Assembly: GCA_964447605.1 (NCBI GenBank) | Contig: CAYUTA010000053.1 | Location: 1-19,039, forward strand | From: CAYUTA01 sp964447605 | GTDB taxonomy: Bacteria > Bacillota > Clostridia > Christensenellales > CAG-138 | Length of the DNA: 19,039 bases | Reading direction: 5' to 3' | Position numbers and translations under genes: made by a program | Notes under the pieces: generated by a model | Told to the model about the DNA's origin: nothing | The model's database searches: none | What the model saw: only the letters and a program-made list of their open reading frames with translations | Shown: piece after piece, positions 1 to 8,329 of the stretch | Numbering within the stretch: the first letter of the stretch is position 1 | Layout: each line of letters begins with the position of its first letter

Positions 1-63
1 CCATTCCGAAATCCGTTACTCACTCGAATGGAGCGTAAATTCATTATAGTAGGAGGTTGGACG

Positions 64-1467
64 GTGAAAAAATGCCTGGGCATTCTTGCATGCCTGGCCT
101 TGTGCGCGGCGCTGATGTTTGGCCTTTACGCGCATGCGCAGATTGAAGCGCGCGCGGCCGGGCAGAGGATCTATGCGTCCCAAACGGCTAAAAACGCCCG
201 CGGTACAGGCGGTTTTTCCTCCCATCTGCCCGTTGTGCGCATCGACACCGGGGACGGGGAGATTGAAAAAAGCATCGCCGTGTGGTGCAGGCTCGAGGTC
301 ATCGATAACACGGACGACAGGAATTATATCACCGACACGCCCGCGTTTAAAACGGACGCAACCATCCATTACCGGGGCAACTCCTCCTATGGCTTTGATA
401 AAAAGCAGTACCGGTTGGAATTTTATGAATCACAGGACGATGGCGGTCCGGAGCGGAACATCCCCGTGATGGGCATGCAGCCCCAGTCCGACTGGGTGCT
501 CAACGGCCCCTACCAGGACAAGGCGCTTATGCGCAACAAGCTGAGCTACGACGTTGCCCGCACCTGCATGGCTTACGCGCCGGATACCCGCTACTGCGAG
601 GTCTTTGTCAACGGTGAATACATGGGCGTGTATGTGATGACGGAAAGCGTGAAGGTCTGCCCTGAGCGCATCGCGCTTTCCGACTATTCCCTGCTGGGCG
701 GGCAAACGCCCTATCTGATCCTGCGGGAGCGATCCTATGTGGAAACCCAGTCGCCCGCCGTCCGTACGTTCGGCACGGCCGCCGGCAAGGCGGACAAGGG
801 CCTGTTTATCCGCTATCCCAAGATCAGGACCCTGACCAATGTGCAGAAAAGCTGGATTGAGGCCGACATAAGCAAATTGGAGCGCGCGCTTTATTCCGAC
901 GCGTTCGACGACCCTGCGCTCGGATACATGCGCTACATCGATCTCGATTCCTTCGCCACATACTATGTGCTCAACGAGTTTGCCATCAACGACGACGCGG
1001 GCTACCATTCCACCTATTGCTACAAGGATTTTAACGGCAGGCTCATCATGGGGCCCGTATGGGATTTCAACTCCGCGTACGACAACTATGCGGATTTCAA
1101 ATCCTATGCCGATCAGTTTTATATGAAGGATAACAACTGGTTTGCAAGGCTCACGCAGGACAGGGCCTTTGTAGACGCGGTGGTCAAAAAATACCGCGAG
1201 CTGCGCCGGGGCGCGCTTTCTTATGAAAGCCTCGTTGCCCGCATCGACGCAAACGTCGCGGCCCTTGGGGACGCGGCGGAGCGAAATTTTGAAAAATGGG
1301 GCGATACGTTTGAGCTGGACATGCTCGCGTCCGCGCGTGACGCGCCCGACCGCAACCTGCGCAGCTTTGAAGAGGCCGTAGCCCAGCTCAAGGGGTTTAT
1401 CAGGGGCCGGGGCGAATTTCTGGACGCGAACATCGAAAAGCTCTTCCTCTATTGCATCAACCGGTGA
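64..1467 (+). CDS. Secreted CotH-like kinase family protein
   Basis: This 467-residue protein belongs to the CotH (spore coat protein H-like) family. Members have an atypical kinase fold, and CotH itself phosphorylates coat proteins. Outside spores the family is common in exopolysaccharide and surface-protein loci, where its substrates are mostly unknown. The GTG at 64 is chosen because AGGAGG lies at 51-56, 7 nt upstream. The in-frame ATG at 28 has no such site and would spoil the signal peptide. Residues 1-25 are a signal peptide or anchor (two lysines, then a hydrophobic run ending near AHA). Family landmarks in order are HYRGNSS, the region QSDWVLNGPYQDKALMRNK, YVMTESVK, then LNEFAINDDAGYHSTYCYKD and GPVWDFNSAYDN near the metal-binding site. 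The usual family string is WDFD, so the Asn in WDFN is a small deviation. The next gene starts 56 nt downstream on the same strand, which suggests an operon. Family assignment is secure; the substrate is unknown. Confidence 0.9.
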   Translation: MKKCLGILACLALCAALMFGLYAHAQIEARAAGQRIYASQTAKNARGTGGFSSHLPVVRIDTGDGEIEKSIAVWCRLEVIDNTDDRNYITDTPAFKTDATIHYRGNSSYGFDKKQYRLEFYESQDDGGPERNIPVMGMQPQSDWVLNGPYQDKALMRNKLSYDVARTCMAYAPDTRYCEVFVNGEYMGVYVMTESVKVCPERIALSDYSLLGGQTPYLILRERSYVETQSPAVRTFGTAAGKADKGLFIRYPKIRTLTNVQKSWIEADISKLERALYSDAFDDPALGYMRYIDLDSFATYYVLNEFAINDDAGYHSTYCYKDFNGRLIMGPVWDFNSAYDNYADFKSYADQFYMKDNNWFARLTQDRAFVDAVVKKYRELRRGALSYESLVARIDANVAALGDAAERNFEKWGDTFELDMLASARDAPDRNLRSFEEAVAQLKGFIRGRGEFLDANIEKLFLYCINR

Positions 1468-1523
1468 CGCTTCGTGCAGGCCGGCCGGCAGGATTGCCCG
1501 CGTTTATGCGGCAGGAGACGGAA

Positions 1524-3692
1524 ATGGAACACAGGCGGTACGAAAACCCAATCATCGTTGAGGACAGGCGCGCGGAGCAATCCAAACGTTCCCGAAAGCA
1601 CGCCCCGCGCCGCCGGCGGATATGGGCGGCGGGGATTCTCGCCGGCGTTGCCCTTGCGCTGGCCGTAGCGGTTTGCGAGGTTTTATTTTACTATACCGAC
1701 GTACCCATCCGCATGCATGGCGGCCCAAACGTGCGGTACACGTTCCAGACGGCGGGCCGCCGGATCGCGCTGCGCCACCGCGACGGGGGCAGCGAGGCGT
1801 TCATAGTCAAGGGCGTTGGGCTTTCCAAAACCTTTGCGCAGCGCGCGGACCATGCGGATTTTTTGCGCGCCTTTGCCGATATCGCCGCGCTAAACGCCAA
1901 CACGGTACGGGTGGAGGACGTGATGCCGCCGGTCTTTTACCAGGCGCTTTCCGACCACAACGCAAGCAACCGGGAGCCGCTGTATCTCATGCAGGGCGTG
2001 CGTCTTTCCGACGAAGCGTATGCCGGAATGACCGACGCGTACGCCGACGGGCTGGCCGGCAAACTCATTGCCCGGGGCAGGCTCGCCATCGACGCGGTTC
2101 ACGGCGCGCGCCGCGGCGCCGCGACCTATGCTTACGACGTTTCGCGCTATGTGGTTGGGTTTGCCGTAGGCAACGACTGGGACAGCGGCCTCGTGCTGTA
2201 CACCAATATGGCCAACGCCAGGCATGCGGGCAGATTTTCCGGCCGGTACATCGAGGTATGGGACACCTCGCAGGCGTTTGAAACCCTGTTGGCCCGGGTG
2301 CTCAACGACCTTGTGGCCTACGAAACGGGGAAATACAATTACCAAACTCCGGTCGGCGTGCAAAACGGCATGCGTACCGACGCGCTGATCCATACCTCCG
2401 ACTGGATGCCCGGCCTTTACGAGGTGGTGACGAGCGTCAACACCATCCATTTTAAAACGAAGGCGGCGGCCAAGGCGGGCTATTTTGCCGCATACCATGC
2501 AGAAACCGCCACCATGCAGTTTTTAAGCTTCGACCCGGCTTACAATGGCTATGCCGGCCCGGACGGCCGGGTCGATCCCTACCTTGGATATCTGAAAAAG
2601 CTGACCGGCCAGCATCCCATGCCGGTGATCGTCACGGAGGTGTCCGCCTCCTCGGCCCGGGGCGTTTCCGGTATCGACGCGGTCACGGGCCATGACCGCG
2701 GCGGCTCGGGGGAGGAAGGACAGGCGGAAATCCTGACCGCGCTGCTTACGGACATCTTTGACGCGGGCTGCGCCGGCGGCTGCGTGAGCACCTATGAGGA
2801 CGACCTGCTGGCCACGGCCTGGAACGAGGCGGAATATGAAACGGCCAACGGGAACTGGAAGAACGTGCAGGATACGGAGCAGAACACGGGCCTGGTTGCG
2901 CTTGATCCGGGACGGCCGTGCAGAATAGACGGCGATTTTTCGGAATGGGCCAATGTGCCGGTCTCCGCCACGGACGGCGGGGACGGCGCGCTCAAATACC
3001 TCTATGACGAGGCGTACCTGTACCTGCATGCGCAGTGTCCGGGATTTTCGGCAACGGAAGATACCGTCTGCATCCCCCTTGATCTTTCACCCTTGTCCGG
3101 CGGCCGGGTCATGGACGGCTATGCGTTTTCGCTGGCGGCGGATTTTGTGGTGCGCATACGGGGGACGCAGCAGAGCCGCCTGTATGTGCATGCCTATTCC
3201 GACCGGCTGTATTTTGACAAAGGGCGGGAGATCTGGTCGCTGGAAACCAAAACCCATCAGCCGCAAAAGGACGGCGACGATTTCCACATGCTGCGCCAAT
3301 ACGTCCGCCCGGCCATGTTTGACGCGGAGAACGACTTGGTGGAGGCAATAACGTCCGTTTCGGGCGCGCTGGTTGCCGCGGACGGGGGAGAACGCTCGCT
3401 TTCGGATTTCTGCTTTGGCGAGGATGGGTTCGAGCTGCGCATTCCGTGGGCGCTGCTCAGCATAACGGACCCCTCGTCCATGACCGCCTCCGGCGACCTG
3501 TATGCGACAAAAAAAACGCCTCTGCCCATTACGGGCGTCGGGGCGGAACTGATCACAACCCTGCAGGGGGAAACGCGCGCGGGCGCGCCGGCCGTTTTGC
3601 CGCTTGCCGGCTGGGGCGAAAACGCAGCCTTTACCCCCCGCAAAAAGCCCGCTTATGCGGCTGTAAAAGCGGTGTTTGAATCGATCCCATGA
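1524..3692 (+). CDS. Membrane-anchored GH-A-like TIM-barrel protein with CBM9-like C-terminal domain
   Basis: This protein has 722 residues. The ATG at 1524 has AGGAG at 1513-1517, 6 nt upstream. An in-frame ATG at 1452 would overlap the CotH gene and lacks a comparable site. A basic N-terminus (RRRR near 29-32) precedes one membrane segment at about 34-56, so the bulk is probably extracellular. Residues about 90-450 resemble the TIM-barrel (clan GH-A) domain found in bacterial glycan loci, sometimes fused to glycosyltransferases. Visible landmarks are FIVKGVGL, ALNANTVRVEDV, YVVGFAVGNDWD (215-220), YETGKYNYQTPVGVQN, PVIVTEVSASSARG (E372, expected nucleophile), and a late AGCAGG...EQNTGLVALDPG. 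The acid/base position, normally Glu, appears to be D218, so catalysis is uncertain. From about 463 the string RIDGDFSEW starts a CBM9/DOMON-like beta domain. With the upstream CotH gene it forms a likely two-gene operon for surface glycan handling. The fold is inferred from motifs, not from a search. Confidence 0.72.
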   Translation: MEHRRYENPIIVEDRRAEQSKRSRKHAPRRRRIWAAGILAGVALALAVAVCEVLFYYTDVPIRMHGGPNVRYTFQTAGRRIALRHRDGGSEAFIVKGVGLSKTFAQRADHADFLRAFADIAALNANTVRVEDVMPPVFYQALSDHNASNREPLYLMQGVRLSDEAYAGMTDAYADGLAGKLIARGRLAIDAVHGARRGAATYAYDVSRYVVGFAVGNDWDSGLVLYTNMANARHAGRFSGRYIEVWDTSQAFETLLARVLNDLVAYETGKYNYQTPVGVQNGMRTDALIHTSDWMPGLYEVVTSVNTIHFKTKAAAKAGYFAAYHAETATMQFLSFDPAYNGYAGPDGRVDPYLGYLKKLTGQHPMPVIVTEVSASSARGVSGIDAVTGHDRGGSGEEGQAEILTALLTDIFDAGCAGGCVSTYEDDLLATAWNEAEYETANGNWKNVQDTEQNTGLVALDPGRPCRIDGDFSEWANVPVSATDGGDGALKYLYDEAYLYLHAQCPGFSATEDTVCIPLDLSPLSGGRVMDGYAFSLAADFVVRIRGTQQSRLYVHAYSDRLYFDKGREIWSLETKTHQPQKDGDDFHMLRQYVRPAMFDAENDLVEAITSVSGALVAADGGERSLSDFCFGEDGFELRIPWALLSITDPSSMTASGDLYATKKTPLPITGVGAELITTLQGETRAGAPAVLPLAGWGENAAFTPRKKPAYAAVKAVFESIP

Positions 3693-3786
3693 TTTTTACG
3701 GCGCGTTTTAGCGCCTGCGCGCGCTTATAACCCGGGGGCCGCCAGGCCGCGTATAAACCGCGGCGCCATATTGCAAAAGGCGCCCG

Positions 3787-5040
3787 TTAACGATGGAACA
3801 GCCCCAGCGGGTCGACGCGGTCCATCTCTTCCGAGAGGCCGTCCGCCGCGCGTTGCGCAGCCATGAGCACCCAGGCCGAGTCCGCGTTGAAAATAGGGTA
3901 GGGATACCCTTGCTCCGCCACGTTTTTTGTATAGAGCGTCAGATAGCGGTCGAACCCGGAATGGTCTCCCATCAGCACCGCGCAGTAGGGGATGCTGCCC
4001 CAGTAAAACGCGCTTTCCCCCGTTGCAAGGTACCCCATCTCCTGCCAGCTTTGATACCGGGAAAACTGTGAAAAAAGCGCTTTTGCGCGGCTGCCGCCGC
4101 TTTCCGTCACGCCGTGTATGATGCAGAACAGCTGCGCGGCAGCGTCCGGATACAGGTTCACCCAGTTGAAATCGGCATAACGCCCCTCGCCCTGGAAGGC
4201 GACCTCATAATGCGCGCCCGCCGCATTCCACATGTGCGCTTCAAGCGCGGCGAGCAGGTTCTTGGACAGAACGGTCACCAGATCGAAGAGGGCGTATGCC
4301 CGCTCCACCACGGCGGGGTCCTTTGCCTTTGCATACACGTTGGCCAGCAGACCGGCCGCGTCCGACAGGCCGGCGTACACCTCGCAGTTATCCATCAGGT
4401 AGCAAACCGGGTAGTCGGGCCGCGCGACGGTCAGGCCGTTTTCCTGTACGCAGGCTTCAATGGCGCCGATGACCCCCGCCACAGCGTCAAAGCGGGCCAG
4501 CAGATAGTCCGCGTCGCCGGTTGATTCATAGAAAGCAAGCAGCGCCGAAAGGAAGGTTGCGGCATAGGAATCCACGGAGTCGTAGGTCTGCTTTGTGGTT
4601 TCGGCAACGACCCGGCCGTCCTCTGTGTCGGCGTAAAAATCATAGATGGTGTAGTACAGGCCGTTTTGATCGGGCGCTTTGATGTTCAAATGGGCAAAAT
4701 GCCAGTCAAGATAATCCCTGGCCGCCTTTATGCAGCCCGGGTCGCCGGTTTTAAAAAGCGCGGCCGCGCTGATGCAGGCGTAGTAGGGCTGAATGTAAGC
4801 CTCTCCCTGTTCGGCCAGGCGGAAGGCAAGCGCGCCGTTATCGAGCGAAAGGCTTTGCAAAAACGCCGCTTCCGCGGCGGCGGCGGCGGCATAGCGGCCT
4901 CGCTCCGTCGCCAGATCCTCCACGTTTTGGCGGACACGGTTCAGCCCGCGCACCCCGAAAAAGACCCCTGCGGCCAAAACGGCAAGCAAGAGCAGCGCAG
5001 GGAGAAGGCGGGGTTGGGGTTTGGCGGGCCTTGTCTTCAA
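3787..5040 (-). CDS. Membrane-anchored alpha-helical protein, six-hairpin glycosidase-like
   Basis: The gene is convergent with the preceding GH-like gene and divergent from wecB. The frame opens with a TTG at 5061 that has no ribosome binding site. A second TTG at 5040 has GGAGGAAG just upstream (minus-strand 5054-5047) and gives a normal basic N-terminus (KTRPAKPQPR), so 5040 is preferred, for 417 residues. One hydrophobic segment (about residues 12-30) anchors it outside the membrane. The rest is helical with repeated aromatic/Ala-rich hairpins: QPYYACISAAALF, LYYTIYDFYADTEDG, TYDSVDSYAATFLSALLAFY, CYLMDNCEVYAGLSDAAGLL, FNWVNLYPDAAAQLF and GESAFYWGSIPYC. This is the layout of (alpha/alpha)6 glycosidases and polysaccharide-degrading proteins. 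No specific family can be named and no catalytic acid assigned. Its position beside CotH, a GH-like protein and wecB suggests glycan trimming or binding at the cell surface (inference). Confidence 0.65.
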   Translation of the reverse strand: MKTRPAKPQPRLLPALLLLAVLAAGVFFGVRGLNRVRQNVEDLATERGRYAAAAAAEAAFLQSLSLDNGALAFRLAEQGEAYIQPYYACISAAALFKTGDPGCIKAARDYLDWHFAHLNIKAPDQNGLYYTIYDFYADTEDGRVVAETTKQTYDSVDSYAATFLSALLAFYESTGDADYLLARFDAVAGVIGAIEACVQENGLTVARPDYPVCYLMDNCEVYAGLSDAAGLLANVYAKAKDPAVVERAYALFDLVTVLSKNLLAALEAHMWNAAGAHYEVAFQGEGRYADFNWVNLYPDAAAQLFCIIHGVTESGGSRAKALFSQFSRYQSWQEMGYLATGESAFYWGSIPYCAVLMGDHSGFDRYLTLYTKNVAEQGYPYPIFNADSAWVLMAAQRAADGLSEEMDRVDPLGLFHR

Positions 5041-5110
5041 AGGCGGCTTCCTCCACGGCAACGGTTTTTAAGCATGGCTATTGTGCCCGGATGGATGATG
5101 CGTTACTATG

Positions 5111-5139
5111 ATTATACAGCGTCCGCTTTCGGATAGCAA
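5111..5139 (-). promoter_or_regulatory. Sigma-A-type promoter for the minus-strand gene ending at 3787
   Basis: On the minus strand the sequence reads TTGCTA (5139-5134), a 17-nt spacer, then a perfect TATAAT (5116-5111). Transcription would begin near 5104, leaving a leader of about 60 nt before the TTG at 5040. The spacer contains the small inverted repeat TCCG-AAAG-CGGA. The same 5100-5120 stretch read on the plus strand offers TATGAT (5107-5112), so the divergent wecB promoter may overlap it. Seen by eye only. Confidence 0.5.
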
Positions 5140-5160
5140 TGAGAAAGGAGCGCGCATGCG

Positions 5161-6285
5161 ATGGTGACCCGACGGAGAAAGAAAGCGCTGCTCGTGTTTG
5201 GAACCAGGCCGGAGGCGATTAAAATGTGTCCCCTGGTCAAAGAACTCATGCGCCGCGGCCACATGGAGACCGGGGTTTGCGTAACCGCCCAGCACCGGCA
5301 TATGCTCGACCAGGTTCTCGAAATTTTCAAGATCACGCCGGATTATGATCTCAACATCATGCATGCGGGACAATCCCTCTACGATATCACGGGACGGGTG
5401 CTTTCGGGCATGCGCGGCGTGCTGGAGGAATACGGGCCGGATCTCGTGTTCGTACACGGGGACACCACGACGGCATTCGCGGCCGCGCTCTCCGCTTTTT
5501 ACCGCAGGATCCCCGTCGCGCATGTGGAAGCGGGGCTGCGGACCTACAACCTCGATTCCCCGTATCCGGAGGAATACAACCGGCAGGCAATCAGCCTGAC
5601 CGCGCGGTACCACTTCGCGCCCACCGGAGTGGCGCGCGACAACCTCCTGCGGGAGGGCAGGCCGCCGGCCTCCGTCTATGTGACGGGCAACACGGGCATC
5701 GACGCGATGAAAACCACCGTCCGGGCAGATTACCACAGCGAGATCACGGATTGGGCGGCGGGCAGCCGTCTTCTGGTCGTCACCGCGCACCGAAGGGAAA
5801 ATCTGGGCGCGCCCATGCACAGCATGTTCCGGGCAATCCGCAGGGTTGTGGACGCCTATTCGGACGTAAAGGCCGTCTACCCCGTGCACATGAACCCCGC
5901 CGTGCGCGCCGCTGCGGAGGCGGAGCTCGCGGGTTCGGCAAGCATCCGGCTGATCGAGCCCCTCGGCGTGGCGGACTTCCATAACCTCCTCAACCATGCC
6001 TGCCTGATCCTGACCGACAGCGGCGGCATTCAGGAGGAAGCGCCCGCTCTGGGCAAGCCCGTGCTGGTCATGCGCGACACCACGGAGCGGCCGGAGGGCG
6101 TGACCGCGGGCACATTGCGCCTTGTGGGCACGCAGGAAGCGCCCATCTACGAGGCCTGCAAGCTGCTGCTGGACGATGCCGGCGCATACGGGCGGATGAG
6201 CCGGGCAAAAAACCCGTACGGCGACGGAACGGCCTCCGAAAAAATTGCGGACGCCATCGACCGGGATTTTCTTGCCCTTCCATGA
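5161..6285 (+). CDS. wecB: UDP-N-acetylglucosamine 2-epimerase, non-hydrolysing
   Basis: This 374-residue cytoplasmic enzyme interconverts UDP-GlcNAc and UDP-ManNAc, the ManNAc donor for teichoic-acid linkage units, capsules and other surface glycans. The length is normal for the WecB/MnaA family. AGGAG at 5146-5150 sits 10 nt before the ATG. Signature motifs are all present: GTRPEAIKM (14-22), HGDTTT (99-104), HVEAGLRT (121-128), PEEYNRQ (136-142), TGNTGID (175-181), TAHRRENLG (208-216), and TDSGGIQEE (285-293) with the later TTERPEG. Residues matching the E. coli catalytic set (Asp, two Glu, His) correspond to D101, E123, E137 or E138, and H210. The gene stands alone after a divergent promoter region and is followed by a 374-nt gap before a phosphohexomutase, so both could serve sugar-nucleotide supply. 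wecB and mnaA are the same activity; which glycan uses it is not visible here. Confidence 0.96.
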   Translation: MVTRRRKKALLVFGTRPEAIKMCPLVKELMRRGHMETGVCVTAQHRHMLDQVLEIFKITPDYDLNIMHAGQSLYDITGRVLSGMRGVLEEYGPDLVFVHGDTTTAFAAALSAFYRRIPVAHVEAGLRTYNLDSPYPEEYNRQAISLTARYHFAPTGVARDNLLREGRPPASVYVTGNTGIDAMKTTVRADYHSEITDWAAGSRLLVVTAHRRENLGAPMHSMFRAIRRVVDAYSDVKAVYPVHMNPAVRAAAEAELAGSASIRLIEPLGVADFHNLLNHACLILTDSGGIQEEAPALGKPVLVMRDTTERPEGVTAGTLRLVGTQEAPIYEACKLLLDDAGAYGRMSRAKNPYGDGTASEKIADAIDRDFLALP

Positions 6286-6659
6286 AGCGCACGAGTTCCG
6301 GCGGGGCGCGGGCGGACAGGCCCGATTGTTCCCGAGGCGGCCGCGCCGGAGTAAGGGTCGCGCTGTAAGCTGCTGCAAAACGGTGTTTGACGGGAAAAGC
6401 CACGGCCGACTGCGCAGGGGTTCGGCGCGGCCGGAGAATCCGCGGGTGCGGACGCAGCGCCGCCGGCAAACGGGCCGATACGCGATTGCAGCCGCAGCAG
6501 GCGGGCTTCCCACAGCTCTCCGACAGCCTGTACGGGGCGTTTTACCGGCCAACCGGAATGAATGGGGGCAAAGGCCACGGTTCTCAACAGGCCATAGGCA
6601 CGTTTGACAAGCCGGCCGCGCGCGTTGCCGCGCCAAAAAACGGAAACGGGGGATCACGC
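6286..6659 (+). other. 374-nt GC-rich gap between wecB and the phosphohexomutase
   Basis: No supported gene lies here. The phosphohexomutase frame is open upstream to 6387, but that extension is low-complexity Arg/Gly/Ala-rich and lacks a start signal. The stretch contains CAAAACGGTGTTTGACGGG near 6375-6393 and CACGTTTGAC near 6600-6609. Both resemble the TTTGACGG core of the hairpins at 8464-8489 and 10120-10142. GCCGGCAAACGGG near 6462-6474 resembles the GGCAAA arm of the hairpin next to those, so this gap may hold a worn copy of the same element. No terminator with a T-tract and no convincing promoter is visible. Confidence 0.3.
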
Positions 6660-8075
6660 ATGAACGAGATCAGATTTGGAACCGGCGGATGGCGCGCCAT
6701 CATCGCCGACGGATTCACCAAGGCCAACCTGCGCAGGCTCTGCGCGGGCCTTTGCCGGCTTATGCGCGAGGAGGGCTCCGCGCAAAAGGGCGTTGCCATC
6801 GGCTACGACCGGCGCTTTCTTTCCCATGAATCTTCCATGTGGGCTGCGGAGGTCTTTGCCGGGCACGGCATTCCCTGCGAGGTGCTTGACCGCGAGGCCC
6901 CCACGCCGCTGATTATGTTCACCGTGCGCGAACACGGCCTGCCGTTCGGGCTCGCCATCACGGCAAGCCATAACCCCGCCATCTACAATGGCGTCAAGGT
7001 GTTTACCGCAGGCGGACGCGACGCCACCGAGGAGGTAACCCGCCGCATCGAGCAGTGCATCGAGGGCCTGCCCGCGGAGATTCCCTCCGTCGATTACCAC
7101 ACGGGGCTTGAGCGGGGCCTGATAACGCAGATCAACCCGTTGAACGGATACATCGACAGTATCCTTGCGCTGGTGGATACCGCGGCCATCAAAGCGGCCC
7201 GTCTCAAGGTCGCGCTCGACCCCATGTACGGGGTGAGCCGCACCAGCCTGCAGACCATCCTCATGACCGCCCGCTGCGACGTGGACGTGATCCATGATCG
7301 CCACGATACCCTGTTCGGCGGCAGGCTGCCCGCACCGAATGTGGACACGCTGCGCTCGCTTGCATCCTTTGTGCTCGAACACCGCTGCGACCTTGGCGTG
7401 GCGACCGACGGCGATGCGGACCGGCTGGGCGTCATCGACGACGCAGGCGCGTTTCTGCACCCCAACAGGCTGCTGGTGCTGCTGTACTACTATCTGCTGG
7501 AGTACCGCAACTGGCGCGGGCCGGCCGTACGCAACAATTCCACCACCCACCTGCTCGACCGGGTGGCCGAAGCATACGGGCAGGCCTGTTATGAGGTGCC
7601 GGTGGGCTTTAAGCACATTTCCGGGAGGATGGAGGAAACCGACGCGCTGATCGGCGGCGAGTCGTCCGGCGGACTCACGGTGCGCGGGCATATTCAAGGC
7701 AAGGACGGCATCTATGCCGCCACGCTGCTCTGCGAGATGGTTGCAAAGACGGGCAAGCGCCTTTCCGCCCTGTACGCAGAGATTGAGGCGCGTTTTGGCG
7801 CGGTGTATGGCGCGGACGCGGACTTTACCATGACCCCGGAGCGCAAGAGCGCCCTCATGGAACGCCTGACGGACGAGCGAAAAATCCCCGCCTTTCCGTA
7901 TCCGGTGGAGCGCGTGGGGCTGGGGGACGGCTGCAAGGTCTGTTTTGCCGACGGCAGCTGGGTCATCTGCCGCTTCTCCGGCACGGAGCCGTTGCTGCGC
8001 ATCTGCGCCGAGGCCGCAAGCGTCGAGCGCGCGCAGTCCTACCTTGCGCTCTGGCAACAGGCGCTTTCGCTGTAA
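6660..8075 (+). CDS. Phosphoglucomutase/phosphomannomutase family protein (alpha-D-phosphohexomutase)
   Basis: This 471-residue cytoplasmic enzyme moves phosphate between C1 and C6 of a hexose, providing glucose-1-P or mannose-1-P for nucleotide-sugar synthesis. The ATG at 6660 gives the family-typical N-terminus IRFGTGGWRAIIADGFT; it is preceded by GGGGGAT. All four active-site elements are intact: the phosphoserine loop TASHNP (S103), the metal loop DGDADR (250-255), the sugar-binding loop GGESSGG (E334, S335, S336) and the phosphate-binding loop RFSGTEPLLRI (about 438-448). The length is on the short side of the usual range for this superfamily. The sequence does not decide between glucose, mannose and glucosamine specificity, although GESSGG points to the PGM/PMM branch rather than GlmM. 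Together with wecB upstream it suits a glycan-precursor role. No U-tract terminator is seen after the stop. Confidence 0.92.
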   Translation: MNEIRFGTGGWRAIIADGFTKANLRRLCAGLCRLMREEGSAQKGVAIGYDRRFLSHESSMWAAEVFAGHGIPCEVLDREAPTPLIMFTVREHGLPFGLAITASHNPAIYNGVKVFTAGGRDATEEVTRRIEQCIEGLPAEIPSVDYHTGLERGLITQINPLNGYIDSILALVDTAAIKAARLKVALDPMYGVSRTSLQTILMTARCDVDVIHDRHDTLFGGRLPAPNVDTLRSLASFVLEHRCDLGVATDGDADRLGVIDDAGAFLHPNRLLVLLYYYLLEYRNWRGPAVRNNSTTHLLDRVAEAYGQACYEVPVGFKHISGRMEETDALIGGESSGGLTVRGHIQGKDGIYAATLLCEMVAKTGKRLSALYAEIEARFGAVYGADADFTMTPERKSALMERLTDERKIPAFPYPVERVGLGDGCKVCFADGSWVICRFSGTEPLLRICAEAASVERAQSYLALWQQALSL

Positions 8076-8165
8076 CGGAAGCTCCGCCGGAAAACGGGCT
8101 TGGCAACGGTCGGTACGGACCTGTGCGTGGGCGTGCCGGACGGCGGCGTGCATCCTGCCGGGTGA

Positions 8166-8329
8166 GCGCCGTTTCGTCTTTCATCAATGAACACGCTATG
8201 CAAATGAAATAACAGCTTGATCATTTCATACCGATCCGTTCTATCCACCATCTCGCCCGCTTCCTGGAAAAGGCCGGCGTTCCTCCTCCAGCCCGACCGG
8301 AAAATCCACGCTCGTATCGTAGAGCGGCG
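8166..8329 (-). pseudogene. Frameshifted coding-like remnant, possibly an AraC-type regulator sensor-domain fragment
   Basis: Read on the minus strand from 8329, one frame gives PLYDTSVDFPVGLEEERR and runs into a stop. A shift of one base near 8268-8275 gives FQEAGEMVDRTDRYEMIKLL followed by FHLHSVFIDERRN. Joined, the two read as about 55 residues of ordinary amphipathic helical protein, unlike the Arg/Pro/Gly-rich shadow frames elsewhere in the window. The pattern (a DxSVDFP phrase, then a long helix with RYEMIKLL) is reminiscent of the linker before the DNA-binding domain in AraC-family regulators, but no helix-turn-helix follows and the fragment stops short of the phosphohexomutase gene. 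It could equally be chance. Upstream in the same direction lies the structured repeat, so no intact start is present. Confidence 0.25.

Noticed and set aside
3693..3786. Hairpins GGCGC-GTTTTA-GCGCC (3700-3715) and other GC stems as terminators for the convergent genes
   Set aside because: Stems are short and neither strand has a T-tract directly after them.
5068..6657. 529-codon open frame on the minus strand
   Set aside because: It is the antisense shadow of wecB extended through a GC-rich gap. The translation is Arg/His/Pro-rich with no motif, and wecB on the other strand is unambiguous.
6654..8153. 499-codon minus-strand open frame
   Set aside because: Antisense shadow of the phosphohexomutase, whose active-site motifs are all intact on the plus strand.
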